From Edaphobacter paludis (GTDB lineage: Bacteria; Acidobacteriota; Terriglobia; Terriglobales; Acidobacteriaceae), in the NCBI RefSeq assembly GCF_039993895.1, contig NZ_CP121194.1:1240001-1304000 (forward strand): a DNA stretch of 64,000 nt, read 5' to 3'. Position 1 is the first letter of the stretch; each line of letters starts with the position of its first letter. Of the stretch, positions 39,115-48,344 are shown one piece after another. A model generated the notes under the pieces. It saw nothing but the letters and a program-made list of their open reading frames with translations, searched no databases and had not been told where the DNA came from. Position numbers and translations under genes: made by a program.

Positions 39115-39372
39115 TTACGAGTTGCTGACGCCGAAGAGCTCTGCCATCTCGGCATGGAGGAAGCCGCGGCCGGGGCGATAAGGCTGTATCCATTTGCCGT
39201 CGAGAACGAACTGCGGGATGGCGCGCTTGCCTACATTTTCGAGGACCTCGTCGGCGGCGCCGGGGGTCTCCTCGATGTCGATCTCGGTGAAGGGAATGTT
39301 GTGTTGGGCGAGGAAGCGCTTGGCCTCGCGGCAGTCGCGGCACCATGAGGCTGAGTAGACAGTCAATTCCAT
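39115..39372 (-). CDS. Glutaredoxin-like small thiol protein
   Basis: The 85-aa protein is a single glutaredoxin fold with the active site CRDC at residues 11-14 (YSASWCRDCREAKRFL), the cis-Pro in RAIPQFVLDG and a C-terminal helix. It resembles the NrdH/mycoredoxin-like group and should reduce disulfides in the cytoplasm. It lies 31 bases upstream of purB on the same strand. Confidence 0.88.
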   Translation of the reverse strand: MELTVYSASWCRDCREAKRFLAQHNIPFTEIDIEETPGAADEVLENVGKRAIPQFVLDGKWIQPYRPGRGFLHAEMAELFGVSNS

Positions 39373-39442
39373 GGTTCTATTTTACCTTTTCCGCGCTGCG
39401 CGAGGCCTGTTTGCTGCGTATTGAGCTGCTTTACTGAGCTAC

Positions 39443-40213
39443 TTACTGTTCGTGGTAGTTGCGAATGAGGCCGCCGTCGGTGAAGTAGGTGGAGCCGGTG
39501 ACGTAGGCTCCATCCTCAGAGGCGAGGAAGAGAGCTACCGCAGATACGTCGTCGACTGTGCCCATGCGGCCCAGCGGAATGTTGGCGAGCAGAGCGTTGA
39601 GCTGCTCCTTGTTGTTGAGCAGGTTGGCGTTCATGGGTGTAATGACTGCGCCGGGAGCAATGTTGTTGACCGTGATGCCGAGGGGACCGAGTTCGACGGC
39701 TAGGTTGCGCATTAACATACGCATTCCACCTTTGGCAGCGCAGTAGCTGGCGAAGTGAGGGAAGACCATATCTTCGTGCACAGAGCTGACATTAATGACG
39801 CGGCCGGGCTGCTTGGCCTCGCGTAGGCGGCGGACAAAGGCCTGAGTGAGAAAGAAAGCACCCTTGAGATTGACGTTGAGAACGGCGTCGTAGTCCTTCT
39901 CGGTGACGTCCCAGAAGTCAGCACCGATCTCGATGCCAGCGTTGTTGACGAGGATGTCGCAACGGCCAAGCTGTTTGTAGGTCTCTTCGATGAGATTGTG
40001 CGTGTCGGCGGTCTTGGTGACGTCGCCCAGGACTGTGATGGCTTTTCCGCCAGCGGCTTCGGCCTTGGCCTTGGTCTCATTCGCGCCTTCTGGCTTGAGA
40101 TCGTTGATGACTACTGTTGCTCCTTCGCTGGCGAAACGAATGGCGATGGCCTGCCCAATGCCTGAACCTGATCCACTGATGACGGCAACTTTGCCTGCGA
40201 GACGACCTGACAT
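39443..40213 (-). CDS. Classical short-chain dehydrogenase (glucose 1-dehydrogenase-like)
   Basis: The 256-aa enzyme has the SDR cofactor motif SGSGSGIGQAIA, NNAG (LVNNAGIEIG), the catalytic Ser in VINVSSVHED and the YxxxK motif in SYCAAKGG. The C-terminus has GAYVTGSTYFTDGG. It could be a glucose 1-dehydrogenase or a 3-oxoacyl-type reductase, which sequence alone does not decide. It follows the tadA fusion gene by 27 bases on the same strand. Confidence 0.88.
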   Translation of the reverse strand: MSGRLAGKVAVISGSGSGIGQAIAIRFASEGATVVINDLKPEGANETKAKAEAAGGKAITVLGDVTKTADTHNLIEETYKQLGRCDILVNNAGIEIGADFWDVTEKDYDAVLNVNLKGAFFLTQAFVRRLREAKQPGRVINVSSVHEDMVFPHFASYCAAKGGMRMLMRNLAVELGPLGITVNNIAPGAVITPMNANLLNNKEQLNALLANIPLGRMGTVDDVSAVALFLASEDGAYVTGSTYFTDGGLIRNYHEQ

Positions 40214-40240
40214 GATTTCTTTTCCTCTATTCTTCGTTAT

Positions 40241-41417
<1,177 letters not shown>

Positions 41418-41421
<4 letters not shown>

Positions 41422-42506
41422 GCAGGCTCCTGTTGAGAGAGGCAGTGGAGCGTGCCGAGGCCCCAGACGAGATCGACGGCGTGGATTCCTACGATGTTGC
41501 GGTCGGGGAAGCAGGAGGCGATGGTGTTGAGGGCGTGGCGGTCGTTGGGGTCGTTGAAGGTGGGGACGAGGACGAGATTGTTGGCGATGTAGAAGTTCGC
41601 GTAGCTGGCGGGGAGGCGCTGGCCTTCGAAGATGACTGGCGCGGGCATGGGGAGTTCGACGATCTCGAAGGGCTTGCCGCTCAGATTGCGGGCGGAGCGC
41701 AGGCGATCTCGATTCTCGGCGAGGGGGAGATGGTTTTCATCGTGGGTGTTGGGTTCGACGGCGGTGAGGATCGTGTTCTCGCCTACGAAGCGGGTGATGT
41801 CGTCGACGTGGCCGTGCGTGTCGTCTCCGGCGCAGCCGCGATGCAGCCAGATGGTCTTTTCGATGCCGAGGTAATCGTGAAAGGCCTGTTCGAGATGTTT
41901 GCGGGTATCCTCTTCGCTGCCGAGACCGGGATTGCGCTGCTGGATCTCGGAGAGCAGGCACTCTTCGGTGGTGAGCAGGATTCCTGCGCCGTTGGTGTCG
42001 ATGCTGCCGCCTTCGAGGACGAGGCGGTGAGGCTTGCCGTTCGACACCGTCTCGGGCTTGAACTGGGGCATGTCGTAGTGTTTGGCTACGTGTTGGGGAA
42101 TCTGGTCGTCGCGATGCCAGTTGTCGTATTTCGCCCAGGCATTGAATTTCCAGTCGGTGATGGCTAGTTCTCCCCTGGGGTTTTTTACAAAGATGGGGCC
42201 GGAGTCGCGGAGCCAGACGCGGTCGGTGGGCCAGTGGTGGAAGTGGAGTCGGGCCATGTTGGCTCCCGCGCGCTGGAGCAGACCGGTGGTCCGCCGCTCG
42301 GCGGGGAGGTCGTTGACGAGGATATGGACCTCCTCGACTCCAGAGAGGTAACGAACGATTTCGGCGTAGACCCAGGGGATGGGTTGGAATTTTCCTGGCC
42401 AGTCTTCGGCGTTATGCGGCCACGCGATCCAGGTGGCGGCGTGGGGAGCCCACTCTGCGGGCATGCGGTAGTTCTGTTCGGCTGGCTTCGTTGTGCTGGT
42501 GTCCAT
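41418..42506 (-). CDS. aguA: Agmatine deiminase
   Basis: This 362-aa guanidine-modifying enzyme converts agmatine to N-carbamoylputrescine and ammonia. Seen are MPAEWAPHAATWIAWPHN at the start, RVWLRDSGPIFV, LVLEGGSIDTNG, GDDTHGHVDDITRF and the catalytic Cys in GLGTLHCLSQQ at the C-terminus. The ATG at 42506 stands seven bases after GGAGG, a better spacing than the ATG at 42512. The partner amidase is at 44702-45661. It heads the minus-strand run toward purB, behind repeat copy B. Confidence 0.94.
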
Positions 42507-42513
42507 AGTCATG

Positions 42514-42772
42514 CCTCCCCCTCCCCCTTACTAAAGTACGTAAAGTCTTCCATTGAATAGGTTTAAGTCCGGACTTTCGATGGAGTACCGCGCTAAAGTC
42601 CGCTATTCAAAGGAGTTGCAGCTAAAGTATTCATTCCAAAAGGAAAGGATCTCACTTATACCGAGATTCCCTCTCTGTTTTCAAGTATAGCTTGTTGGAT
42701 AGAACTATTTTGCAATGTCTATCCCCTTTGTTTGTATGTACTTATGCAGGTTTTGGGCTTGACAGGATTTAG
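42514..42772 (-). repeat. Dispersed promoter/leader element, copy B (upstream of aguA)
   Basis: On the minus strand it holds, in the same order as copy A, AAATCCTGTCAAGCCCAAAA, TTGCAAAATAG, a TATACT candidate -10, several ACTTTAG repeats, GAAAGTCCGGACTTAA, CAATGGAAGACTTTACG and a TAGTAAGGGGGAGG tract that ends at the aguA ribosome site. In both copies 20 bases separate the TGCAA block from the candidate -10. It likely supplies the promoter and leader of aguA. Confidence 0.78.
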
Positions 42773-42856
42773 CGTGGTTTCGCGCTTTCGCGAATGAGGA
42801 CGAGGTGTTCGGTGCGGGTTTAGATCTGATTTGCTGTTGGTGTGGAGGAAGGCAAC

Positions 42857-42894
42857 CGCAGATTCCCTTCGGGAGTGACAACCAAGAGGCACGG
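42857..42894. repeat. TTCCCTTCGGGAGTGACAA repeat, copy 2
   Basis: The sequence GCAGATTCCCTTCGGGAGTG, followed by ACAACCAAGAGG, matches 50023-50054 with few changes. It occupies the gap between repeat copy B and the small membrane-protein gene; nothing else is seen in that gap. Confidence 0.72.
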
Positions 42895-42922
42895 CCCGCC
42901 TCTACGCGACCTGCTAATTTGC

Positions 42923-43189
42923 TCAAAAGGTGGAATGCAGAGACAGAACCAAGATCATTCCGAAGATGACATAGGCCGCGCCGATGAGCTTCCAGTTGGT
43001 GGGGGTGATCTGTTCAAAGCGGGAGGCGTTCCGGGTGAAGAGGCGGCGGCCAAGGAGGAAGCGGTAGATGGGGAGGACTTTGGTGGGCGCGGCGAGGTGA
43101 ATCGTTCCCAGAAGAACGTAGGCGGCGGCGATGAAGAGGATGAGGAAGGTGGCGGCCATTTCAGCGTGTGTTGAGTCCAAGGAGAACAT
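42923..43189 (-). CDS. Small two-helix membrane protein
   Basis: The 88-aa product has two hydrophobic helices (FLILFIAAAYVLLGTIHLAA and KLIGAAYVIFGMILVLSL) separated by a basic loop. No family is recognised. A strong AGGAGGT lies about 18 bases before the ATG at 43189, further than ideal. ATG at 43159 is the alternative. It follows the amine oxidase gene by 23 bases and is probably co-transcribed with it. The much longer frame to 43603 is not used. Confidence 0.62.
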   Translation of the reverse strand: MFSLDSTHAEMAATFLILFIAAAYVLLGTIHLAAPTKVLPIYRFLLGRRLFTRNASRFEQITPTNWKLIGAAYVIFGMILVLSLHSTF

Positions 43190-43212
43190 ATGTGAGGCCG
43201 AAGGTGTACCTC

Positions 43213-44496
43213 CTAAGTGGATTGTTGAAGGATTTGCTGGGCGGCTCGTTGGCCTGAGCGGATGGCGGCATGGACGGTGCCCCAGTGGCCGGTGGTATCG
43301 GTGTGTTCGCCTGCGAAGTAGAGGGTGTTGCCGGCGGGGAGGGTCATTTTGGAACAGGCGTCGAGGGCTCCGGCGGCGATGTAGCTGTAGGCGCCGAGGC
43401 TGAAGGGGTCGTGCTGCCAGTCGTGGGTGTGGCAGGAGAGGAGCTGGACGCGGATGTCGGCGGGATTGAGGGAGAAGATCTGGGCGAGGGTTTTGCAGGC
43501 GGCTTCGCTTAGCTGGCTGGGGGTGAGGTTGGCGAGGGCTTCGGAGCGGGGCCCGCCGACCCATCCGGTGAGGGTGTTGCTGGAGGCGGGATGGGGCGTC
43601 CACCAGACGGGCGGCATGGAGGAGAAGGAGAGGAGGAAGCTGAGTTCGCGGAGGCCTGCGGGTGGGAGGTGCTTCCAGAAGGGCTCGCGGAAGACGAGAG
43701 TAAAGCGGCGGGCGTTGCCCATGCGGATGCGGTTGGCTTCGTGGAGGGCGTCGGGGGTGGGGCTGAAGGCGACGGAGTTTTGCTGGAGGACGCCGAGGGG
43801 CAGGGTGATGACGGCTTTGGCGGCATCGTGGGTGATGGGACGACCGTTGGTTTGGGCCTGGATGCGGACGTGGTTGGGGGTCCAGTCGATGCGCTCGACG
43901 AGGGTGTTGAGGGCGAGGGTTCCGCCTGCGTCGGTGAACTTCTGCGCGAGGAATTGGGGGAGGCGGTCGTAGCCGTCCTTGACGCGGAAGAGGCGGTCGC
44001 CTTCGATGGCCTCTTCGGCGGCTTGCTGCAGGCCGAGGGCGTGGGTGCTGATGATGCGGTGGTCGGCGGCGTTGAAGCCTTCGACGTAGCCGATTGCGGC
44101 TTGCTTTTGATCTTCAGGGATGGGGTGATGGGTGAGGTATTCGGCGAAGGTTAGGTCGGGGCCGGGGAGGGACTCGAGCTTGTCGAGGATAGGGGTGGAC
44201 TCCTCTTCTTCGTCGCGGGATTGGAGGCGGCCGTCTTCGTAGGTGAGCATGGAGCCGTCGAGCTCGTAGGTTTCGAGGTTGGCTTCTTCGATGAGGGACC
44301 AGAGCTCGGGCGGGCGGCCGTGGATGAATTCGGCTCCTAGCTCGATGGTTTCGTTGGCTTCGCGGAGGGTGTGGATTCGTCCGCCTACTCGGCTGCTGGC
44401 TTCGAGGAGGGTGACGTTACGGCCTGCTTCGGCGAGGGTACGGGCGGCGGTTAGGCCGGACATACCGGCTCCGATGATGAGGATGTCGGATTGCAT
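43213..44496 (-). CDS. Flavin monoamine oxidase-family protein
   Basis: The 427-aa FAD enzyme has the dinucleotide motif IIGAGMSGLTAARTLAEAG with LLEASSRVGGRIHT, and the C-terminal FAD block YFAGEHTDTTGHWGTVHAAIRSG. It should oxidise an amine, releasing aldehyde, ammonia and peroxide. Lying between agmatine deiminase and N-carbamoylputrescine amidase, it may act on putrescine or another polyamine; that is inferred from position. There is no signal peptide, so it is cytoplasmic. Confidence 0.88.
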   Translation of the reverse strand: MQSDILIIGAGMSGLTAARTLAEAGRNVTLLEASSRVGGRIHTLREANETIELGAEFIHGRPPELWSLIEEANLETYELDGSMLTYEDGRLQSRDEEEESTPILDKLESLPGPDLTFAEYLTHHPIPEDQKQAAIGYVEGFNAADHRIISTHALGLQQAAEEAIEGDRLFRVKDGYDRLPQFLAQKFTDAGGTLALNTLVERIDWTPNHVRIQAQTNGRPITHDAAKAVITLPLGVLQQNSVAFSPTPDALHEANRIRMGNARRFTLVFREPFWKHLPPAGLRELSFLLSFSSMPPVWWTPHPASSNTLTGWVGGPRSEALANLTPSQLSEAACKTLAQIFSLNPADIRVQLLSCHTHDWQHDPFSLGAYSYIAAGALDACSKMTLPAGNTLYFAGEHTDTTGHWGTVHAAIRSGQRAAQQILQQST

Positions 44497-44526
44497 GTTG
44501 GTTGGATGCTGGTGTGGGGAGTTTTA

Positions 44527-44571
44527 CTCTCCGATCCTTCGCCAAAGTGCGCGAAAGATGGGGCAGCCGGC
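44527..44571. repeat. TGGGG(CAG)CCGG hairpin repeat, intergenic copy
   Basis: CTCTCCGATCCTTCGC pairs in part with GCGCGAAAGATGGGG, with CAGCCGG as a variant tail. It is the first of two elements of this type in the gap between the amine oxidase and aguB genes. Confidence 0.7.
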
Positions 44572-44613
44572 GATAGACTGACGTGGATGGTGGCGAGGTT
44601 CGCGCGTAGCGCG

Positions 44614-44655
44614 AATACCCACTCATGCGATGAGACTGCATGAATGGGGCACCCG
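44614..44655. repeat. TGGGGCACCCGG hairpin repeat, second intergenic copy
   Basis: TACCCACTCATGC and GCATGAATGGGG form a stem around GATGAGACT, followed by CACCCGG. It matches the copy inside uvrA. A partial duplication (CACCCGGCATGAATGGGACT) follows directly. Confidence 0.82.
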
Positions 44656-44701
44656 GCACCCGGCATGAATGGGACTCCGGCGTCTGTTTGGAATCGAACT
44701 G

Positions 44702-45661
44702 CTAATCCAGGAAACGTTTGGCTATGCCTTCGTAGGCGTCGATGCGGCGGTCGCGTAGGAAGGGCCAGTGCTGGCGGGTGACTTCGACTAGTTTGGGGTC
44801 GAGGTCGGCGTAGAGGATCTCTTCTTTATCGTGGCTGGCCTGGGCGAGAATGCGGCCGAAGGGATCGGCGATGAAGCTGCCGCCCCAGAACTCGATGCCG
44901 GAGTGGGGGGTGTGGTCACCGGGGCCGTGCAGCTCGACCGTGGCGGGGTTGCCGTCGGCGGCGGGGGCTTTGAATTTAACGTCGCCGTGCTCGTGGCCGA
45001 CGCGGTTGACGGCGCAGACGAAGACTCCGTTGGCGATGGCGTGGGCGCGCTGGGCGGTCTGCCAGGCTTCGTATTGGGCGGTGCCGAACTCTTCCTTCTC
45101 GGAGGGGTGCCAGCCGATGGCGGTGGGGAAGAAGAGGGTTTCGGCTCCGCGGAGGGCGGTGAGGCGGGCGCCTTCGGGATACCACTGGTCCCAGCAGACT
45201 AACGTGCCGATCTTTCCGGCGGTGGTTTCGGTGGCCTTGAAGCCGAGGTCGCCGGGGGTGAAGTAGAACTTCTCGTAGTAGAGAGGGTCGTCGGGGATGT
45301 GCATCTTGCGGTAGGTGTCGGCGATGCGGCCGTCGCGCTCGATGGTGACGGCGGTGTTGTGGTAGAGGCCGGGGGCGCGGCGCTCGAAGAGGCTGGCGAC
45401 GAGGACGACGTTGGCTTCGCGGCAGACGCGGGTGAGGATGTCGGTGGAGGGGCCGGGGATGGACTCGGCGAGGCCGAAGAGGGCGTGGTCTTCGCGCTGG
45501 CAGAAGTACTGGGCGCGGAAGAGCTCGGGCAGGCAGACGAGGGTGGCTCCCTGGGCCGCGGCCTTGTAGACACGCTCAGCAGCGCGGTCGAGGTTGAGCT
45601 GGGTGTCGGGGGAGCAGGACATCTGGATGAGGGCAACGCGGGTGTTTTGGGTGGGTGCCAT
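44702..45661 (-). CDS. aguB: N-carbamoylputrescine amidase
   Basis: This 319-aa nitrilase-family enzyme hydrolyses N-carbamoylputrescine to putrescine, carbon dioxide and ammonia, completing the agmatine route begun by aguA. The triad is visible: Glu in CLPELFRAQYF, Lys in TYRKMHIPDDPLYYEKFYF and Cys in LVCWDQWYPEGARL. Length and the block WPFLRDRRIDAYEGI fit AguB rather than other nitrilases. The ATG at 45661 (AAGG upstream) is preferred over a GTG six codons earlier. Confidence 0.94.
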   Translation of the reverse strand: MAPTQNTRVALIQMSCSPDTQLNLDRAAERVYKAAAQGATLVCLPELFRAQYFCQREDHALFGLAESIPGPSTDILTRVCREANVVLVASLFERRAPGLYHNTAVTIERDGRIADTYRKMHIPDDPLYYEKFYFTPGDLGFKATETTAGKIGTLVCWDQWYPEGARLTALRGAETLFFPTAIGWHPSEKEEFGTAQYEAWQTAQRAHAIANGVFVCAVNRVGHEHGDVKFKAPAADGNPATVELHGPGDHTPHSGIEFWGGSFIADPFGRILAQASHDKEEILYADLDPKLVEVTRQHWPFLRDRRIDAYEGIAKRFLD

Positions 45662-45925
45662 GGGTGCCTTTTTTATCACGGGTGGAATTGTTGTTTTGGT
45701 CGCTTCCAGTTGCCAAGGATAACGCGAGGAGCTGGACTCGATGATAAAAGGCTGAGAGACTGGCGGGAAATCGCCAATTCGGTCTTTTTTCGAGTGACGA
45801 TATCTGATACGTTGGAAGTGCCGAAGAATCCATGACGCTTCTGCGGCTCAACCATCCCACAGCGTTTGTATTCATCACCCGCCAGGTGCGGCCGCCGTGT
45901 ATTTCATGGCAGAAGGAGTGGTACT

Positions 45926-47353
45926 TTGACCGAATTACGTGATTTTCTGGAACTTCCCTACGGTGAACTCGAGGACCTGAACCTGCAGGCGAAGGAGCAG
46001 CGCAAGAAGCGCGTTGCCGCCGATGTGATTCAGGAAGAGCGTCTGAAGTACCTGACCGACGAGAAGCGGATCAAGGCCGTCACCGTGCTGTTCAGCGACC
46101 TCGAAGGCCGTCTGCACATGCTGGACTATGACAAGAAATTTCTGATCAAGAGCTATGACAACCTGACGTTCGATGGCTCGTCGATCCGCGGCTTTACGGC
46201 GCAGCGGGAGAGCGACCTGCGGCTCGGCATCGACTGGAGCGCGTTCTACTGGGCGCCCGCCGATGTGTTTGGCGGCGGCAAGGTCCTCGTCTTCGGCGAA
46301 GTGATCGACAAGAACGGCGGCATCTATAGCGGCGACATCCGCAGCGTGTTGAAGCAGTTTTCGCAGGAGCAGTTCGACAAGCACGGCTACACGCTGAACG
46401 CTGCCAACGAGATTGAAGGATTTCTCTTCGAGGGCATCGATGCTGAGCGGATGTATCACGAGACGGGCAGCTTCGAGTATGTCAACAAGGGCGGCTACTA
46501 TCACTCGCTGCCGGGCGATCCGCTGCGTGAGTTCATCGACACCACGGCGGAAGTGCAGCGCGCCATGGGTTTCGAGAACGAGAAGGACCATCCCGAGGTT
46601 GCGCCGTCGCAGTTTGAGATCAACTACACCTACGGCGAGGTTGTTGCCGCGGCTGACCAGATTCAGCTTTATAAGCTGATCTGCCGCCAGGTCGCCACGC
46701 AGATGGGCATGACGGCTAGCTTTCTGCCGAAGCCGGTGGTCGGCGTCAACGGAAGCGGAATGCACACCAACGTCTCGATCACCAAGAACGGCAAGAACCT
46801 TTTCTGGGATCCGAAGGGCGAAGAGAAGATCTCCAAGATGGCGTGGCAGTTCACCGACCGCATTCTGACGCATGGCAACGATCTTTGCCTGCTGCTGAAT
46901 GCCAGCGTGAATGCCTATCGGCGTCTGGATCCTCACTTTGAGGCGCCGAACCAGATCAAGGCTTCGGCTGTCGATCGTGGATCGATGATTCGAATTCCTA
47001 TCGGCAATGAGAAGTCGTCGCGTGTCGAGGTTCGCTCGGTTGGACCGGATGCGAATCCGTACCTTGTGCTGCATTCGATCTTCAAGACCGGCCTGCATGG
47101 GGAGACTGCGAAGATCAAGAATCTGCGCCAGGCGGAACGGTATCTGCCGGACAACATCTACACCGCGCTTGAGAACTTCCGCGATGCGGAGTGGACGGGG
47201 ACGCTGCTTGGTGACGACGTGAAGGCACGCTATGCCGATCTGAAGCAGGCTTCGGCGGATCGCTGCGCACGGCTGCTGGGGACGATCGTCAAGGCTCCCG
47301 AGGTACAGTTCCATCACGATGTTTACAACCAGTTGCTTTGGAATATCTTCTAG
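45926..47353 (+). CDS. glnA: Glutamine synthetase, type I-like
   Basis: This cytoplasmic enzyme makes glutamine from glutamate, ammonia and ATP. The 475-aa protein shows FDGSSIRGFTAQRESD, NEIEGFLFEG, KPVVGVNGSGMHTNVSI, the latch region NAYRRLDPHFEAPNQIKAS and RSVGPDANPYL. The usual adenylylation site (NLY-LPPEE) is not found; that region reads RYLPDNIYTALENF, so control by adenylylation seems unlikely. The TTG start at 45926 follows AAGGAG at good spacing. The longer frame from 45866 lacks one. A strong terminator follows. Confidence 0.93.
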   Translation: MTELRDFLELPYGELEDLNLQAKEQRKKRVAADVIQEERLKYLTDEKRIKAVTVLFSDLEGRLHMLDYDKKFLIKSYDNLTFDGSSIRGFTAQRESDLRLGIDWSAFYWAPADVFGGGKVLVFGEVIDKNGGIYSGDIRSVLKQFSQEQFDKHGYTLNAANEIEGFLFEGIDAERMYHETGSFEYVNKGGYYHSLPGDPLREFIDTTAEVQRAMGFENEKDHPEVAPSQFEINYTYGEVVAAADQIQLYKLICRQVATQMGMTASFLPKPVVGVNGSGMHTNVSITKNGKNLFWDPKGEEKISKMAWQFTDRILTHGNDLCLLLNASVNAYRRLDPHFEAPNQIKASAVDRGSMIRIPIGNEKSSRVEVRSVGPDANPYLVLHSIFKTGLHGETAKIKNLRQAERYLPDNIYTALENFRDAEWTGTLLGDDVKARYADLKQASADRCARLLGTIVKAPEVQFHHDVYNQLLWNIF

Positions 47354-47372
47354 GCTGTTCGCAGAAAGATTG

Positions 47373-47405
47373 AAGGCCCCCTGTTGCAGGGGGCCTTTGC
47401 TTTTT
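47373..47405 (+). terminator. Intrinsic terminator after glnA
   Basis: An 11-pair GC-rich stem (AAGGCCCCCTG with CAGGGGGCCTT) and a three-base loop are followed by TGCTTTTT. It ends the glnA transcript 20 bases after the stop and lies before the convergent murI. Confidence 0.93.
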
Positions 47406-47435
47406 GGGACCGATGTTGAATATCAGCGAACCGCT

Positions 47436-48344
47436 CTAGCCGCCGAGGTCGAGGAGGTGGACTTCGCTAAGGGGATGGCCGAGAAAGCTGGAGCCGAGGC
47501 GCTGGAATTTTTCTATGGAGTCGGTCGCGTAGAAGCGGCTGGTTGCGGGTGCGCCGGTGGGGTTGGCGGGGAAGTATTCGGCTACGGTGGCGGCGGTGGC
47601 GGCGGCGGAGTCGATGATGGTCATGGGGTGGTTGAGTTCGGCGAGGGTGCGCTTGATAAGCGGCTGGAGTAGCGGGTAGTGGGTGCAGCCGAGGAGAAGG
47701 GTGTTCAGGTTGGGAGCTTCGGCGAAGGCTTCGTTGAGATAGATGCGGAGGACTTCGGCGGTGACGGGGTGGTCGATCCAGCCTTCTTCGACCAGCGGGA
47801 CCAGGAGGGGGCAGGCCTTTTCGATGGCGGCGAGCCCGAGGGCGTTGAGGGCGTGAGCGTAGGCGTGGGACTGGATGGTGGCCGTGGTGGCGAGGACGAG
47901 GACTGAGGGTGAGGTCTGGGGCGGTTCCTCCCCCTTCGCGACGGTAAGACTGTCGGGAAGATGGGGCACCCGGTTGGTTGAGGAGTCGATTGCTTGGTGG
48001 GCGGCTTCGGCTCCGGGTTGGATGACGCCTACGACGGGGATGGGAAGAGCTTGCCTGATGTCTTCGAGGGCGAGGGCGCTGGCGGTGTTGCAGGCGATGC
48101 AGAGGAGATCGGCGCCTTGTTCTTCGAGGAATTTTGCGCTGGAGACGGCGTAGCGGGCGATGGTCTCCTGGGACTTGGAGCCGTAGGGGAGCCGTGCGGT
48201 GTCGCCTAGATAGATATAGCTGGCTCCGGGGATGAGGGGGAGCAGATCTCGGAGGACGGTGAGGCCGCCGAAGCCGGAGTCGAAGACGCCGATGGTGGGG
48301 TTGGGGGGAAGGAGCTTAGCGGGCTTGGCAGTCTTCGCGGTCAT
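47436..48344 (-). CDS. murI: Glutamate racemase, with repeat-derived insertion
   Basis: This enzyme makes D-glutamate for peptidoglycan. The 302-aa protein has FDSGFGGLTVLRDL, the two catalytic cysteines in IACNTASALA (C85) and LLGCTHYPLL, and LPYGSKSQ. Between VIQPGAEAA and VLVLATTATIQS, residues 121-145 form an extra segment with RVPHLPDSLTVAKGEE. That segment is encoded by a dispersed hairpin repeat; ordinary MurI proteins have a short loop here. The start overlaps the GerM-domain gene by four bases, so it is the last gene of a three-gene envelope operon. Confidence 0.94.
   Translation of the reverse strand: MTAKTAKPAKLLPPNPTIGVFDSGFGGLTVLRDLLPLIPGASYIYLGDTARLPYGSKSQETIARYAVSSAKFLEEQGADLLCIACNTASALALEDIRQALPIPVVGVIQPGAEAAHQAIDSSTNRVPHLPDSLTVAKGEEPPQTSPSVLVLATTATIQSHAYAHALNALGLAAIEKACPLLVPLVEEGWIDHPVTAEVLRIYLNEAFAEAPNLNTLLLGCTHYPLLQPLIKRTLAELNHPMTIIDSAAATAATVAEYFPANPTGAPATSRFYATDSIEKFQRLGSSFLGHPLSEVHLLDLGG
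47927..47973. repeat. TGGGGCACCCGG hairpin repeat inside murI coding sequence
   Basis: The plus strand reads CCTCCCCCTTCGCGAC, GGTAAGACT, then GTCGGGAAGATGGGGCACCCGG. The stem is CTTC.CGAC / GTCG.GAAG flanked by CCCC / GGGG. It matches the intergenic copy at 25922 and is translated in frame as part of MurI. Confidence 0.83.

Noticed and set aside
42923-43603. 226-residue frame including the small two-helix membrane protein
   Set aside because: The upstream part lies in the amine oxidase coding region in another frame; only the last 88 residues look like a protein.
45935-47317. 460-codon open frame opposite glnA
   Set aside because: It is antisense to a well-supported glutamine synthetase, with no family signature and Arg/Leu/Val-rich.
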